NCBI GenBank assembly: GCA_030123605.1
Contig: CP126123.1
Coordinates: 3,373,237 to 3,437,236, forward strand
DNA from: Nitrospira sp.
GTDB taxonomy: Bacteria > Nitrospirota > Nitrospiria > Nitrospirales > Nitrospiraceae
Reading direction: 5' to 3'
DNA length: 64,000 nucleotides
Below are positions 1-8,951 of this stretch, in pieces (the first letter of the stretch is position 1; every line of letters begins with the position of its first letter). The notes beneath the pieces are model-generated. The model worked only from the letters and a program-made list of their open reading frames with translations, did no database searches and had not been told where the DNA came from. Position numbers and translations under genes: made by a program.

Positions 1-783
1 CATGCCGCGACGACCTTGAGTCCCCATCACGATGAGCCTCGTCTTCGTGCGTGTCGCGTGAGCCAGGATAGACTCGGCCGGATCTCCCTGCAGCACGAGC
101 TGTTCGCCGACCACGCTGCCTGCTCTTGAGGAGGAGAGGGGCTGTCGGAACTTCTCCTCGATTCGTGTCTCCGTAGACTCGGCCGCGACGATATGGAGGA
201 GCAGGACCTCTGCGGGCAACAGCCTCGCCAACTCGGCGGCGTGCCGAAGCGCCGCTTCGGATGAGGGCGAAAAATCCGTCGCCACCAGCATTCGACCCAA
301 GTTGAGCCTGAGTGGATGGACCGCGGGATGGCCGCCGGCTGTGGCGCGGATGGTGAACACCGGACAATGGGCCCTGCGCAGGACGGCGTCTGCGACGCTC
401 CCCAGCTTGAGGCGATCCAGCCCGGATCGACCATGCGTCCCCATTACGATGAGGCCGGCTCGAATCTCGTCGGCAGTCTGCAGGATGACATCTTCCGGCA
501 CCCCGGCGAGCAGTGTGTATGTGGCCGGCACCTGATTGTCGTTCGCGAGACGAACCACGCGACCCAATTCGAGCAAGGCTTTGGTCTTGAGGGGATCGAG
601 CGAACGGCGGGTGACGGGCGTCCAGGACGTGAAGCTGGGCGGCGCTTGGAGCACATGGACGACGGTGAGGCTCAGGTTCAAGACCGACGCCAGCTTGATG
701 GCGTAGGGGACAGCGCGGGAGGCGGGTCTCGAAAAGTCGACGGCCAAGAGCAGGGTACGTGGCGTGCGTGCGGGTGTGTTCAC
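1..783 (-). CDS. Tandem universal stress protein, C-terminus beyond window edge
   Basis: This gene is read on the minus strand from a GTG at 783 and runs off the left edge. Translation gives two UspA domains. The first starts TLLLAVDFSRPASRAVPYA and ends with the nucleotide-binding pattern GTHGRSGLDRLKLGSVADAV. The second starts RMLVATDFSPSSEAALRHA and is entering its GTQGRRG motif where the window stops. UspA domains of this type bind ATP and are made under growth arrest or respiratory stress. The GTG overlaps the stop of the upstream USP gene by four bases (GTGA), so the two are translationally coupled. No conventional ATG-led reading frame explains this stretch; the frame was found by translating from the coupled GTG. 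Confidence 0.88.
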   Translation of the reverse strand, partial: MNTPARTPRTLLLAVDFSRPASRAVPYAIKLASVLNLSLTVVHVLQAPPSFTSWTPVTRRSLDPLKTKALLELGRVVRLANDNQVPATYTLLAGVPEDVILQTADEIRAGLIVMGTHGRSGLDRLKLGSVADAVLRRAHCPVFTIRATAGGHPAVHPLRLNLGRMLVATDFSPSSEAALRHAAELARLLPAEVLLLHIVAAESTETRIEEKFRQPLSSSRAGSVVGEQLVLQGDPAESILAHATRTKTRLIVMGTQGRRGM

Positions 784-1658
784 GGCGACACCACCAGGAC
801 ATCGCAGGTCGATCCGGCCAGGACATGGCGGGTGACGCTGCCTAGAAAAAGTTCCTCGGCCCGCGACTGGCCCTGTTTGCCGATGACGATGAGATCCGCC
901 GCCTGGGCTTGCGCCTGTGCAAGGATCACGGGAGAGGGATCGCCTCGTTCGACGAGGCAGGCGGCGCGCTGCGTCCGAGGCAGGCATTCGGTGATCAGTC
1001 GGTCGATATGCTCGACGGCGTCCTGGCGCTGCTCGTCGCAGTAGCGTCGGATGGCGTCGTCGGTCGCTCCGGCGATGCGCAACCTGGCTTCGAAGGGCAC
1101 GCGAAACGCATGCAGGATGCTGATGTGCGCATGGGGGGCTACCAGGCCGGCCATCGCGAGCGCGGGCGCTGAATAGGACGAAAAGTCGACGGGCACGATG
1201 ACCCGCCCATAGGCCCCCTCCGGGGCACGTTTGACGACTAGGGCCGGGCGTCGGCAGGTCCGCAAGAGGCGCTCGGTCGTCGTCCCAAGCAGGAGATCGC
1301 GTAACGGGTTCGTACCCCGCGCCCCGAGGACTAACAAGTCGCCCTCTTCGGCGGCAGCGCGGATGGCTGCGATGACCTGACCGGTCGAGGCCTCTTCCTG
1401 TGCAATCACCCCGGTCTTTCGGCTGAGAGCGGTTGCTGCTTCCCGAAGTGTGGCACGCGCTTCCTCGAGCACCGATTCCTCGGCGGCGGTAGATCCTCCC
1501 ACCAGGTTCCGGAGATCGTCCAGAGAGGATTTGCCGATGACGTACAGCAGCCGGAGCGTGGCCGTCTGCTCCTTTGCGATGAAGGCGGCGCGTTCGGCGG
1601 CGCAACGGGCCTGCTCCGAAAAGTCGAATGCCGCGACGATCGAGGCCAGGGTCTTCAT
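780..1658 (-). CDS. Tandem universal stress protein (two UspA domains)
   Basis: A cytoplasmic protein of 292 residues with two UspA folds. Domain 1 begins MKTLASIVAAFDFSEQARCA and carries the ATP-loop pattern GARGTNPLRDLLLGTTTERL. Domain 2 begins GRVIVPVDFSSYSAPALAM and carries GKQGQSRAEELFLGSVTRHV. The open frame extends upstream into the antiporter gene. The ATG at 1658 is preferred because the USP homology starts exactly there, only four bases after the antiporter stop. It is coupled to the next USP gene by a GTGA overlap. The three genes look like one operon: antiporter, USP, USP. USPs beside ion transporters are common, and a stress-linked role in ion or pH homeostasis is inference. Confidence 0.9.
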   Translation of the reverse strand: MKTLASIVAAFDFSEQARCAAERAAFIAKEQTATLRLLYVIGKSSLDDLRNLVGGSTAAEESVLEEARATLREAATALSRKTGVIAQEEASTGQVIAAIRAAAEEGDLLVLGARGTNPLRDLLLGTTTERLLRTCRRPALVVKRAPEGAYGRVIVPVDFSSYSAPALAMAGLVAPHAHISILHAFRVPFEARLRIAGATDDAIRRYCDEQRQDAVEHIDRLITECLPRTQRAACLVERGDPSPVILAQAQAQAADLIVIGKQGQSRAEELFLGSVTRHVLAGSTCDVLVVSP

Positions 1659-1662
1659 TCGT

Positions 1663-3429
1663 TCAGTTGGTGACGGTTCCAATGTCGTCCTTACGATCGG
1701 CATTCGGTTCGGCAGATGGCTCTGCGGACTTGCCAGATGGGCGCTTGGGATCGACCGAGTTGCGATAGCGTTCGGCATACTCGCGAATCCGATCTTTCGG
1801 CACAGCGAACCAGTCCAACGCATGGCGGATCAGTGTCACCGACGCTTCGACTTCCGGTTGGATGATCTCGGTCGCTCCCACGGCCGCCAGTTTTTCGGCT
1901 TCCGTCTGGCCGTGCGCGCGCGCCAGGATGCGTACATGGGGATTGAGGGTGCGGATGCGGCGCACAGCCAGCGCGGCAGATTCGATTTCAGGTAAGGCCA
2001 CCACGATGAGCGACGCGTCCGCCGCGCGGGCTTGCGTCAGCAATTCGTGATGAGAGGCATCTCCGTACAGGCAGGGAGTGCCCCGAATCTGCAGCCGCCG
2101 AATGGTATCCGGATCCCGCTCGATGACGACGTAGGGCAAGCCGAATTCCTCCAGCGCCCTTCCCAGCGCGTTGCCGATCCCGCCGAAGCCGCACAATACC
2201 ACGTGCTGGGGAGGAAGGTCGTGCTCACCCGACCACGGCTCCGGGAGGCGGCGCTCCCACGCAAGGCGGCGTTTGCCCAGCCAGTCCGGGACATACCGCA
2301 CCAAGGCGGCGTTCAGCAGAATGGTCAGCAATGAGGCGGCGAGCGTGGCATTGTAGACGTCGGCGCCGACATGTCCTGCCGATTTCGCCACCTGCACCAG
2401 GACGAACGAAAATTCCCCGATCTGGGTGAGGCCGATGCCCACCAGGATCGCAACCGATAACGTGTATCCGAAGAGCCGCACCACGGTCGTCCAGATCACC
2501 AACTTTCCTGCGATGATCAAGCCGATCATCGTGCCGAGCAGCGGCAGGTTGTCGAGGATGACGTGCGGATCGATCAGGATGCCGATGGTTACGAAGAAGA
2601 GCGCGACGAACGCATCGCGCAGGGAGATCAAGCGGGCCAATGTCTCATGCCCATATTCGGAACCGCTGATGAGCAAACCGGCCAGGAACGCGCCCAGCGC
2701 GAGCGACAGACCGACCATCTGCGTGACGGCGGCGGCCCCCAGACCGATGGCCAGGGCCACGAGCAGGAACAGCTCTCGGTTCTGGGTCCTCGCCACTCGC
2801 ATCAACAGAGGTGGAATGACCCTGGCCGCCAAATAGCTGAAGGGGGCGAGGATCAGCAGAGCCTTCAGCAAGGCCTGGCCGATCAAGATCAGCCGTCCCG
2901 ATTCGAATTCACCCAGCGCTGGGACGAGTACGGTCATCGCCACGACGGCCAAATCTTCGACCAGTGTAATGCCGATCATGACGCGTCCATGGCGGGAGTG
3001 CAGCTCCCCACGGTCCAAGAGCAATCGGGCGAGCACCATGGTGCTCGCCATGGAGATGGCCGCTCCGATCACGATACTTTGTGTCACGGGCCAGCCGAGC
3101 AGGTTGCCGACGCCGACCGCGAGGACGATGGAGAGGAGAATGCCGAGGGGACCGCCGACCAGAGCGACCCATTTGACCCGCATCAGGTCCTTGACCGAAA
3201 ACTCCAGCCCGATCGAAAACATCAGGAGGATGACGCCGATCTCGGCAAAGAGATCGAACGTATGCAGGTCCGACACGGAAAGGCCCGGCGTGAAGGGGCT
3301 GATGACGATGCCGCCGAGCACATAGCCCAAAATCAAAGGCTGGCGGGCGATCCATGCGAGGGCGCCGCCTGCAACGGCGGCTAGAAAGACGGTGGCGAGG
3401 TCTCGAAAGAATATGGGGTCTGGTTGCAC
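1663..3429 (-). CDS. CPA2-family monovalent cation:proton antiporter with TrkA-N domain
   Basis: 588 residues. The N-terminal two thirds hold about 12 hydrophobic segments of the Na_H_exchanger fold, including the family stretch FAEIGVILLMFSIGLEFSVK near residue 65. From about residue 405 a cytoplasmic RCK/TrkA-N Rossmann domain starts (HVVLCGFGGIGNALG), with the acidic nucleotide-ribose residue in VIERDP. The family (KefB/KefC/YbaL) exchanges K+ or Na+ for protons across the inner membrane and is gated by nucleotide or glutathione adducts. The tail after residue 560 is polar and low in complexity. It heads the operon with the two USP genes. Substrate ion and gating ligand cannot be told from the sequence. 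Confidence 0.9.
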   Translation of the reverse strand: MQPDPIFFRDLATVFLAAVAGGALAWIARQPLILGYVLGGIVISPFTPGLSVSDLHTFDLFAEIGVILLMFSIGLEFSVKDLMRVKWVALVGGPLGILLSIVLAVGVGNLLGWPVTQSIVIGAAISMASTMVLARLLLDRGELHSRHGRVMIGITLVEDLAVVAMTVLVPALGEFESGRLILIGQALLKALLILAPFSYLAARVIPPLLMRVARTQNRELFLLVALAIGLGAAAVTQMVGLSLALGAFLAGLLISGSEYGHETLARLISLRDAFVALFFVTIGILIDPHVILDNLPLLGTMIGLIIAGKLVIWTTVVRLFGYTLSVAILVGIGLTQIGEFSFVLVQVAKSAGHVGADVYNATLAASLLTILLNAALVRYVPDWLGKRRLAWERRLPEPWSGEHDLPPQHVVLCGFGGIGNALGRALEEFGLPYVVIERDPDTIRRLQIRGTPCLYGDASHHELLTQARAADASLIVVALPEIESAALAVRRIRTLNPHVRILARAHGQTEAEKLAAVGATEIIQPEVEASVTLIRHALDWFAVPKDRIREYAERYRNSVDPKRPSGKSAEPSAEPNADRKDDIGTVTN

Positions 3430-3799
3430 AGGGGGCCTATTCTGTAAAAGTGCCTCATGACCGCAGGAACATCAAACAGGATCGATACCATGGACCAGAT
3501 GAGGAATAATGTGCCCGACGATCAAAGTCAAATGTCGGCTGCTTCGAGGCGCGGTCGCCTCGCCGGTCGTCGTGACGGTGCAGGCGACATTCGTAGCCTT
3601 CCGTTACAGGCTTTTCGCCCGACTATAACAAGACACCCCCAACCCACGCATCCTCTCCATATCGCCATCACCGTATGAATAATGCGGGTTGGGCCGCGGC
3701 CACATCATACAATCGGACATTTCTACATGGAGAAAAAGAGGACATCTCTATGTTGGGTTGACAAACGTCCCTCGCCGGCCTTGATTCGTGTCCGCCGAC
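3430..3799. other. Intergenic region, divergent promoters expected
   Basis: About 370 bases between the antiporter (leftward) and the cupin remnant (rightward). Open frames here are short and have no recognisable homology or good ribosome binding site. A TTGACA hexamer at 3758-3763 has no convincing -10 at 17 bases, so no promoter is called. Nothing else is seen. Confidence 0.5.
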
Positions 3800-4093
3800 A
3801 TGCGAGATACAAGGCTAGAGGGCCGAGACCGGACGATGGTCCTGGCGAAGTCGGACAAGATGCGAATCGTGTTGCGGACCCTGCATGCGGGAAGCGAGTG
3901 GCCGATGCACAAGGCGGACGGCCAGGTTTCTCTCCAGGTCCTTGAGGGGTAGATCGAATTTTCCGCCGACGGCCGGACGATCGCGGTGAAGCGGGGGCAA
4001 CTGCCCGCCCTGGCGGGAGGTGCACCGCACTCGCTGCGGGCCATTGAAGAATCGGCCATTCCGATCACGTTGGCCGTCGATCCGGCACGGTAG
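3800..4093 (+). pseudogene. Cupin-domain protein interrupted by one in-frame stop codon
   Basis: Reading from the ATG at 3800 (or 3836) gives a small single-domain cupin: ...LRTLHAGSEWPMHKADGQVS, then LQVLEG, then a TAG at 3953-3955, then IEFSADGRTIAVKRGQLPAL and GAPHSLRAIEESAIPITLAV, ending at a second TAG (4091-4093). Intact relatives normally have Glu or a similar residue where the internal TAG sits (VLEG-E-IEF), so a single GAG-to-TAG change would explain it. Both halves stay in the same frame with no other lesion, which suggests a recent nonsense mutation. The ring of cupin metal-ligand His is only partly present (MHK, PHS). It lies nine bases upstream of the glycosyltransferase gene. 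A sequencing error is the main alternative. Confidence 0.75.
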
Positions 4094-4101
4094 GTTCACG
4101 G

Positions 4102-5862
4102 ATGGCAGACATGAACGTCCTTCCGACACGATCGGAAACAGACCGGATGCCGAGCATCTGGAGATCGGCCTGTGCCGAGCTGTGGGAGAATCCCACCCGC
4201 CGCCGGTACCTTGAGATGCTGCTGCTGGCTCTTGCCTGCAGCTGGGCCTATTTTGCCAACCTGCACCTGTCGTTATTGGAAGGCAGCGAAGGCCTGTACG
4301 CCGGGATCGCGGGTGAGATGGGGCGCAGGAAAGAGTTCTTTGACCTCACCTACCAGGGCGAACCCTATTTCAACAAGCCGCCCCTGTTTTTCTGGCTGCT
4401 CACGTGTTCGACCTCGCTTTGGGGCGACAACGAGATCGCCCTGCGCTTGCCCGGCTCACTCGCTGCGGTCGGCACCGTTCTGTTGACCTACGTACTGGCC
4501 TCCAGGCTGATGTCCTCGACGGCAGGATTCTGGGCGGCCCTCGTCGTCGCCACCAGCCATGTGTTCCTTTGGTACGGGCGTCGTGTACTCTTCGATTCGA
4601 CGCTGACCTTTCTCGTGACGCTGGCTTTGTTTGCCTGGGTTCAGGTGCAGTTGTTGGGCCGCAGCTCACGATGGTATCTGCTCGCGTTCGCCGGTATGGC
4701 GCTCGGTGCGATGCTGAAGGAGATGCATGGGTTCTTCCTGCCGTTGCTCGTCATGAGTACCTATGCCGTCGTTCAGCGTGATACGCGGATGCTGAAGGAT
4801 CGATGGTTCTGGGCCGGGCTGGGGCTGGCCGTCGCCATGATGGCGGGATACGCGCAACTGCTCGGTCCCGGCTACCAGCATCATTTCAACATCGGCAGCG
4901 CGATTCGTTCCGTGTGGAACAGCGGCGTTGCCGGTTCGATCGGTGTGGCCAAGGACGGGCACCCGCTCTATTGGTACCTGGGGATGATGTGGGCCGATTT
5001 TTTTCCGTGGTGCGCGCTGTTGCCGTCGGCCCTCCTGTTGCTCTGGACGAAACGGCCGCTCCGGTCTCATCCGTTCGAGTCGCTGCTTCTCGTGTGGGTG
5101 CTCAGTCTGTTCACGGCGTTCAGCCTGGCCACACTCAAACGGGAGCCCTATCTCATGACGATTGTCCCCGGAATCGGTTTGATGATCGGCTATTTCTATC
5201 ATCGAACGTTCTCCTCAGCCGCGCCCCCCCGATCGATACCCACGTTGCTGAAGGTGCTGCTGCTCATCTTGGCGATCGTGTTCGCGGCCGGGATGTTCTT
5301 CGGCGCGGCTCCGCTCCGGCGCCGGTGGCTGGTGTCCTCTCCGGTGGTTTCTCCCACATTCATCGTGATGATCGTCTCTCTGTCGGGGTTGCTCCTGTAT
5401 GCGGTCGTCACATCCCGCCTGCGCTTCGCGCTCCGCATGGTCGGGGTTCTGGCCGTGGCCTATGTCGCTCTGCTGGTGAACTACGTATTCCCTGCGATCG
5501 ATGAAGCCGCGTCGCCGCGGAAGGCCACGGAAGAGATCAAGGCTCTGGCAGGGGAGACTCAACCGACGCTCTATCAATACATTCCCGGCTGGCCGAAAAA
5601 CGAGGACGCTGTCTATTACCTCAAGCGGGACAATGTGGTGCCGGATCTGCCGAGTCCGGAGGCGGTCGCTGAAGTTGTGCATAGGAACGGGACTATCAGG
5701 ATCATTACCGAAGAAAAACATGCGGTCGCTCTGGAAAGTCGATCGGATCTCGCGACGGAGCGAATTCGTGAATTCCGGCAACCGAGCCGCAAGCACCTAC
5801 TCCTACTGTCCGTGCGGGATCGATCGCGAGTAGAGCCTGCGGCTGTCATGCAACAACCCTGA
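4102..5862 (+). CDS. ArnT/PMT-like GT39-family glycosyltransferase
   Basis: 586-residue polytopic membrane protein with about eleven hydrophobic segments and a soluble C-terminal part from about residue 465. The first periplasmic loop has the GT39/ArnT signature region: an acidic EGSEGLYAGIAGEM followed by QGEPYFNKPPLFFWL (the KPP motif). Enzymes of this family move sugars from undecaprenyl- or dolichyl-phosphate carriers to lipid A or proteins at the outer face of the inner membrane. The gene starts nine bases after the cupin remnant and no partner gene for a sugar carrier lies nearby. The first ATG is used because the hydrophobic core starts near residue 37; a later start at residue 16 is possible. 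The sugar and the acceptor are unknown. Confidence 0.85.
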   Translation: MADMNVLPTRSETDRMPSIWRSACAELWENPTRRRYLEMLLLALACSWAYFANLHLSLLEGSEGLYAGIAGEMGRRKEFFDLTYQGEPYFNKPPLFFWLLTCSTSLWGDNEIALRLPGSLAAVGTVLLTYVLASRLMSSTAGFWAALVVATSHVFLWYGRRVLFDSTLTFLVTLALFAWVQVQLLGRSSRWYLLAFAGMALGAMLKEMHGFFLPLLVMSTYAVVQRDTRMLKDRWFWAGLGLAVAMMAGYAQLLGPGYQHHFNIGSAIRSVWNSGVAGSIGVAKDGHPLYWYLGMMWADFFPWCALLPSALLLLWTKRPLRSHPFESLLLVWVLSLFTAFSLATLKREPYLMTIVPGIGLMIGYFYHRTFSSAAPPRSIPTLLKVLLLILAIVFAAGMFFGAAPLRRRWLVSSPVVSPTFIVMIVSLSGLLLYAVVTSRLRFALRMVGVLAVAYVALLVNYVFPAIDEAASPRKATEEIKALAGETQPTLYQYIPGWPKNEDAVYYLKRDNVVPDLPSPEAVAEVVHRNGTIRIITEEKHAVALESRSDLATERIREFRQPSRKHLLLLSVRDRSRVEPAAVMQQP

Positions 5863-6204
5863 GAAAAGAGAAGCCGGAGCGGCTTAAACGAACCTGTTGC
5901 ATTCTGCCACAGATCAACCAAGCTCCTCTGGCGCAGTCCTCCCCTGTGGCCTGTCTCGTTTTTTTCTTCCCGTCCAACTTCTCTCTCCGTCGGAATGTGA
6001 AATATCGCCTCTCCTGCAGTGACGGTGGGTCAGGGCTCCATCCTTGCATTTGATCTGTTGTCTGCCATGCGACGTGAAGGGATAGCCGTTCGGTTTTCTC
6101 GACAACGTCTTATATTCGGACTGCTGATCGTGCGCTCGTCGGTGCCGATTTCGACACGAGGACCGACATGGGGTGGGAAAAGAAATCGAGATAGTCTACG
6201 ATTT
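5863..6204. other. Intergenic region, no gene recognised
   Basis: Non-coding stretch downstream of the glycosyltransferase. A short stem AAGCC-GGAGC-GGCTT lies just after its stop but is not followed by a T-run, so no terminator is called. Open frames on both strands lack homology and ribosome binding sites. The next element is an inverted-repeat unit starting at 6205. Confidence 0.5.
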
Positions 6205-6423
6205 CCTAGCCCGCATCATTCACGACCGGTTCGTCGCGAAATCGCGCGATCGCGTCGCGAGACGGGCGCCCGGAACTGCGAGGACCCGAGGCGTACTTGA
6301 ACAGGACGTCGAGGGTCTGAACGGCGAGGCCACTCGCGTGGCCGCCGGTAAAGCGCGACCAGACTTGTCGCAGCAGCGAGGGCGTGATTCGAGCAGAAGC
6401 GGTCGTGAATCATGCGGGCTGGG
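6205..6423. repeat. MITE-like unit with 24-bp terminal inverted repeats
   Basis: CCTAGCCCGCATCATTCACG... at 6205-6228 is matched in inverted orientation at 6400-6423, with 22 of 24 positions identical. The two arms enclose about 170 bases with no coding potential. The CCTAG end and overall size suggest a miniature element mobilised in trans, perhaps by an IS1380-like transposase whose ends also begin CC; that family link is a guess. No clear target-site duplication is visible in the adjoining bases. The right arm contains an ATG that would otherwise extend the following gene. Confidence 0.5.
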
Positions 6424-6459
6424 TCAACCGAAGATCGGCAGAGAAGGGAGGCAAGGATT

Positions 6460-7617
6460 GTGGCTCCGTTCATACTCTTCATGTCCATGGGGTGGTGCGC
6501 CTTCTCAAGCGTCGCGTTTGCCGATGAGCCTGCTCAACGAACGCCGCTGCGTGAGCGAGCCGTCTTGCGGGCCGGACAGGTCGTGCAGGGCGATTACTTC
6601 GCCTTCGGCCGCCATGTGGAAATCTCCGGGACCGTGAACGGCGACGTCTATGCTGTCGGCGGCACCGTCTTGGTGGACGGCACCGTCAACGGGGATTTGA
6701 TTACGAGTGGGGGAACAATCACCCTGTCCGGCACGGTTTCTCAGGATGCGCGCCTCATGGGCGGGCAGGTCACGATCAGCGGGATTGTCGGCAGGAACGC
6801 GACGGTCGGCGGCGGCGAGGTCCAACTGACGGACTCCGCGCAGGTGCACGAGAACCTGCTGGCGGGTGGCGGCCACGTGCGACTGGCGGGGCATGTCGGG
6901 CGGGATGCGAGGCTCGGCGCCTGGACCGTGACGGTGGCGAATGAGATCGGACGGGACGCGGCCGTGGCCGCTGAGTCGGTACGGCTCACCTCCAAGGCGA
7001 TGATCGGAGGAAAGCTCCGGTACTGGAGCGAGGAACCCCCTTCGATCGATGAAGGGGCGATGGTCCGCGGAGGGGTGACGCATCGTCCGCTGCCGGAGGG
7101 ATGGGATCTTGAACGGGCCCGCCTGGGTGTCATCGGGGTCCGCGTGATGGCCGCGATCGTCAATTTTTTCTCCACCTTGATCTTGGGGTTGGTGCTGCTG
7201 CGGATCTATCCGATCTTCACTGCTCGCGTCACGGCGATGATGCGTAAACGGCCCGGCCTGTCGCTCGGTTGGGGGACGGTTGCGTTGGTGGTCGTTCCCA
7301 TTGTCGCAGTCGGTTTCCTCGTGACGCTGTTCGCGTTGCCGATCGGAGTCGTCTTGCTTGCGTTGTACGTGGCGACCTTGTATCTGGCGAGGATCTATGC
7401 CGTCACCTGCATCGGACAGCTCCTGTTCCGCCGACCGCCCGACTCGTCGTCGCTCGCAGGTCCCTTCACGGTAGGGTTGGTGCTCTGTACGCTGCTTTCG
7501 CTCATCCCGATCGTCGGGGGCTTGCTGACGTTGCTGACGATCCTGTTCGGGCTGGGCGCGTTGCTGATGACCAAGCGGGAACTCATTGGGGCCTTGCGGG
7601 AACAGAACCAGGTGTAA
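6460..7617 (+). CDS. Bactofilin-like polymer-forming domain protein with C-terminal membrane segments
   Basis: 385 residues from the GTG at 6460, which is preceded by GGAGGCAAGGATT. An upstream ATG at 6412 lies inside the inverted repeat and has no ribosome site. An N-terminal hydrophobic segment ends in a signal-peptidase-like site (VAFADE). Residues about 35-190 are a right-handed beta-helix-like run of short repeats, each with the pattern V-x-G-x-V-x-x-D (GTVNGDVYAVGG, GTVNGDLITSGG, GTVSQDARLMGG). This is typical of bactofilin/polymer-forming cytoskeletal domains. Four or five hydrophobic segments follow. Export of the beta-helix to the periplasm is inferred from the signal peptide, unlike cytoplasmic bactofilins. 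Role unknown; envelope scaffold is a reasonable guess. Confidence 0.75.
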   Translation: MAPFILFMSMGWCAFSSVAFADEPAQRTPLRERAVLRAGQVVQGDYFAFGRHVEISGTVNGDVYAVGGTVLVDGTVNGDLITSGGTITLSGTVSQDARLMGGQVTISGIVGRNATVGGGEVQLTDSAQVHENLLAGGGHVRLAGHVGRDARLGAWTVTVANEIGRDAAVAAESVRLTSKAMIGGKLRYWSEEPPSIDEGAMVRGGVTHRPLPEGWDLERARLGVIGVRVMAAIVNFFSTLILGLVLLRIYPIFTARVTAMMRKRPGLSLGWGTVALVVVPIVAVGFLVTLFALPIGVVLLALYVATLYLARIYAVTCIGQLLFRRPPDSSSLAGPFTVGLVLCTLLSLIPIVGGLLTLLTILFGLGALLMTKRELIGALREQNQV

Positions 7618-7712
7618 AGTGCTGTGGGGCGGTGACGACATCGGCTTCAGGGCTCGGCTCGATTCGACCTGAGAAGCGGAAGCGAGGCGGACGATGAGTC
7701 GCAGGGTGGATC

Positions 7713-8834
7713 ATGGATGACGGAACCAGGCAGGCTGCCGTGAGCTTGGTGGAGGGCAGGACGCTACGTTGCCTGGGGGCCTGGACCCTGTTGGGTGTGG
7801 CGCAGGCGGAACGAGTCCTCAAGGCCATGGCCTGGCCCCATAACGGTTCGTTGCGGTTCGATACGAGCGGGATCGAATCGTTCGATACGGGCGGGGCGGT
7901 CGTTTTGTATCGCGCGTTGACGGAGGCCAAGCGGCAGGGGTGCGAGGTCACGATCGAAGGCCTGCGGTCGGAGTATGAACAGCTCATGCGTCTGGTGACG
8001 GCCAATTGGAGCGCCATCGTGGCGGATGGGGCGCCGCAGCCGAACGGCATCGAACGGCTCGATACGTCGATCCGCAACCTGCGCGTCCAGGTCGTCCGCG
8101 GCTTGGCGTTTATGGGCGAGAGTGCCGTCGCCCTGGTTCGCCTGTTCGCGGCGCCCGCCAGGATGCGCTGGCGCACCTGTCTGTACAGCCTCCGGCTCGA
8201 CGGCGTCAACGCCTTGCCGATCACCGGCCTCCTGACGTTTCTGATCGGGGTGGTGATTGCCTATCAGGGCGCCGAGCAGCTGCGCAAATTCGGCACCAAC
8301 ATTTTCATCGTGGATCTGGTGGGCATTTCTCTGCTGCGCGAAATCGCTCCGCTGATTGCGGCGATTTTGATCGCCGGTCGGTCGGGGTCGGCCTATGCCG
8401 CGCAGATCGGCACGATGAAGGTGACCGAAGAGCTGGATGCGTTGAAAACGCTCGGCCTGTCGCCGATCGAGTTGTTGGTGTTGCCGAGGGTGCTGGCCCT
8501 GGTCGTGACGCTGCCGCTCCTGACCGTCTATGCCGATGTCCTGGGTGTGTTCGGGGGCATGTTGATCGCGTCGAACCAACTGAACGTGAGCTTCGCGGCC
8601 TTTCTGGCGCGGTTCGAGGAGGCCGTCGCGCTGCGGCATTTTCTCATCGGGATCGGCAAGGCGCCCTTCTTCGCCGTCATCATCGCGCTGGTCGGTTGTT
8701 ACCAGGGGTTTCAGATTCGAGGCGGCGTGGACGACGTGGGACGGCATACGACGATCAGCGTCGTGCAGAGCATCTTTCTCGTGATCATTTTTGACGCGAT
8801 CTGCAGCATCCTCTTGAACTGGTGGAGCCTATGA
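7713..8834 (+). CDS. mlaE: Mla-type ABC transporter permease with N-terminal STAS domain (MlaB-MlaE fusion)
   Basis: 373 residues. Residues 1 to about 95 form a STAS/MlaB-like domain (LRFDTSGIESFDTGGAVVLY). The remainder is the MlaE permease, with the family stretch LISLLREIAPLIAAILIAGR-like region and the signature RSGSAYAAQIGTMKVTEELD. The MlaFEDB complex moves phospholipids between inner and outer membranes. Here the STAS protein is fused to the permease, so no separate mlaB is needed. It is the first gene of a set with mlaF, mlaD and an auxiliary lipoprotein. No mlaC or mlaA is seen. The start at 7713 gives a complete STAS domain. Confidence 0.92.
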   Translation: MDDGTRQAAVSLVEGRTLRCLGAWTLLGVAQAERVLKAMAWPHNGSLRFDTSGIESFDTGGAVVLYRALTEAKRQGCEVTIEGLRSEYEQLMRLVTANWSAIVADGAPQPNGIERLDTSIRNLRVQVVRGLAFMGESAVALVRLFAAPARMRWRTCLYSLRLDGVNALPITGLLTFLIGVVIAYQGAEQLRKFGTNIFIVDLVGISLLREIAPLIAAILIAGRSGSAYAAQIGTMKVTEELDALKTLGLSPIELLVLPRVLALVVTLPLLTVYADVLGVFGGMLIASNQLNVSFAAFLARFEEAVALRHFLIGIGKAPFFAVIIALVGCYQGFQIRGGVDDVGRHTTISVVQSIFLVIIFDAICSILLNWWSL

Positions 8835-8951
8835 ACAGGATGTTGAATGGGGTGGGCGGGTAAGAATGATGATGCGTCGGCTCTTTGCTTGCTGCGGCCT
8901 CGCCGGAAACCATGTTGAACATCCCTGGTCACCGAAGACGCGGGCCCTCTC

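Noticed and set aside
5875..5890. Terminator after the glycosyltransferase
   Set aside because: The stem is five pairs and no T-run follows.
6505..7641. 378-residue minus-strand frame across the bactofilin-like gene
   Set aside because: Antisense to a gene with clear repeats and membrane helices; no homology of its own.
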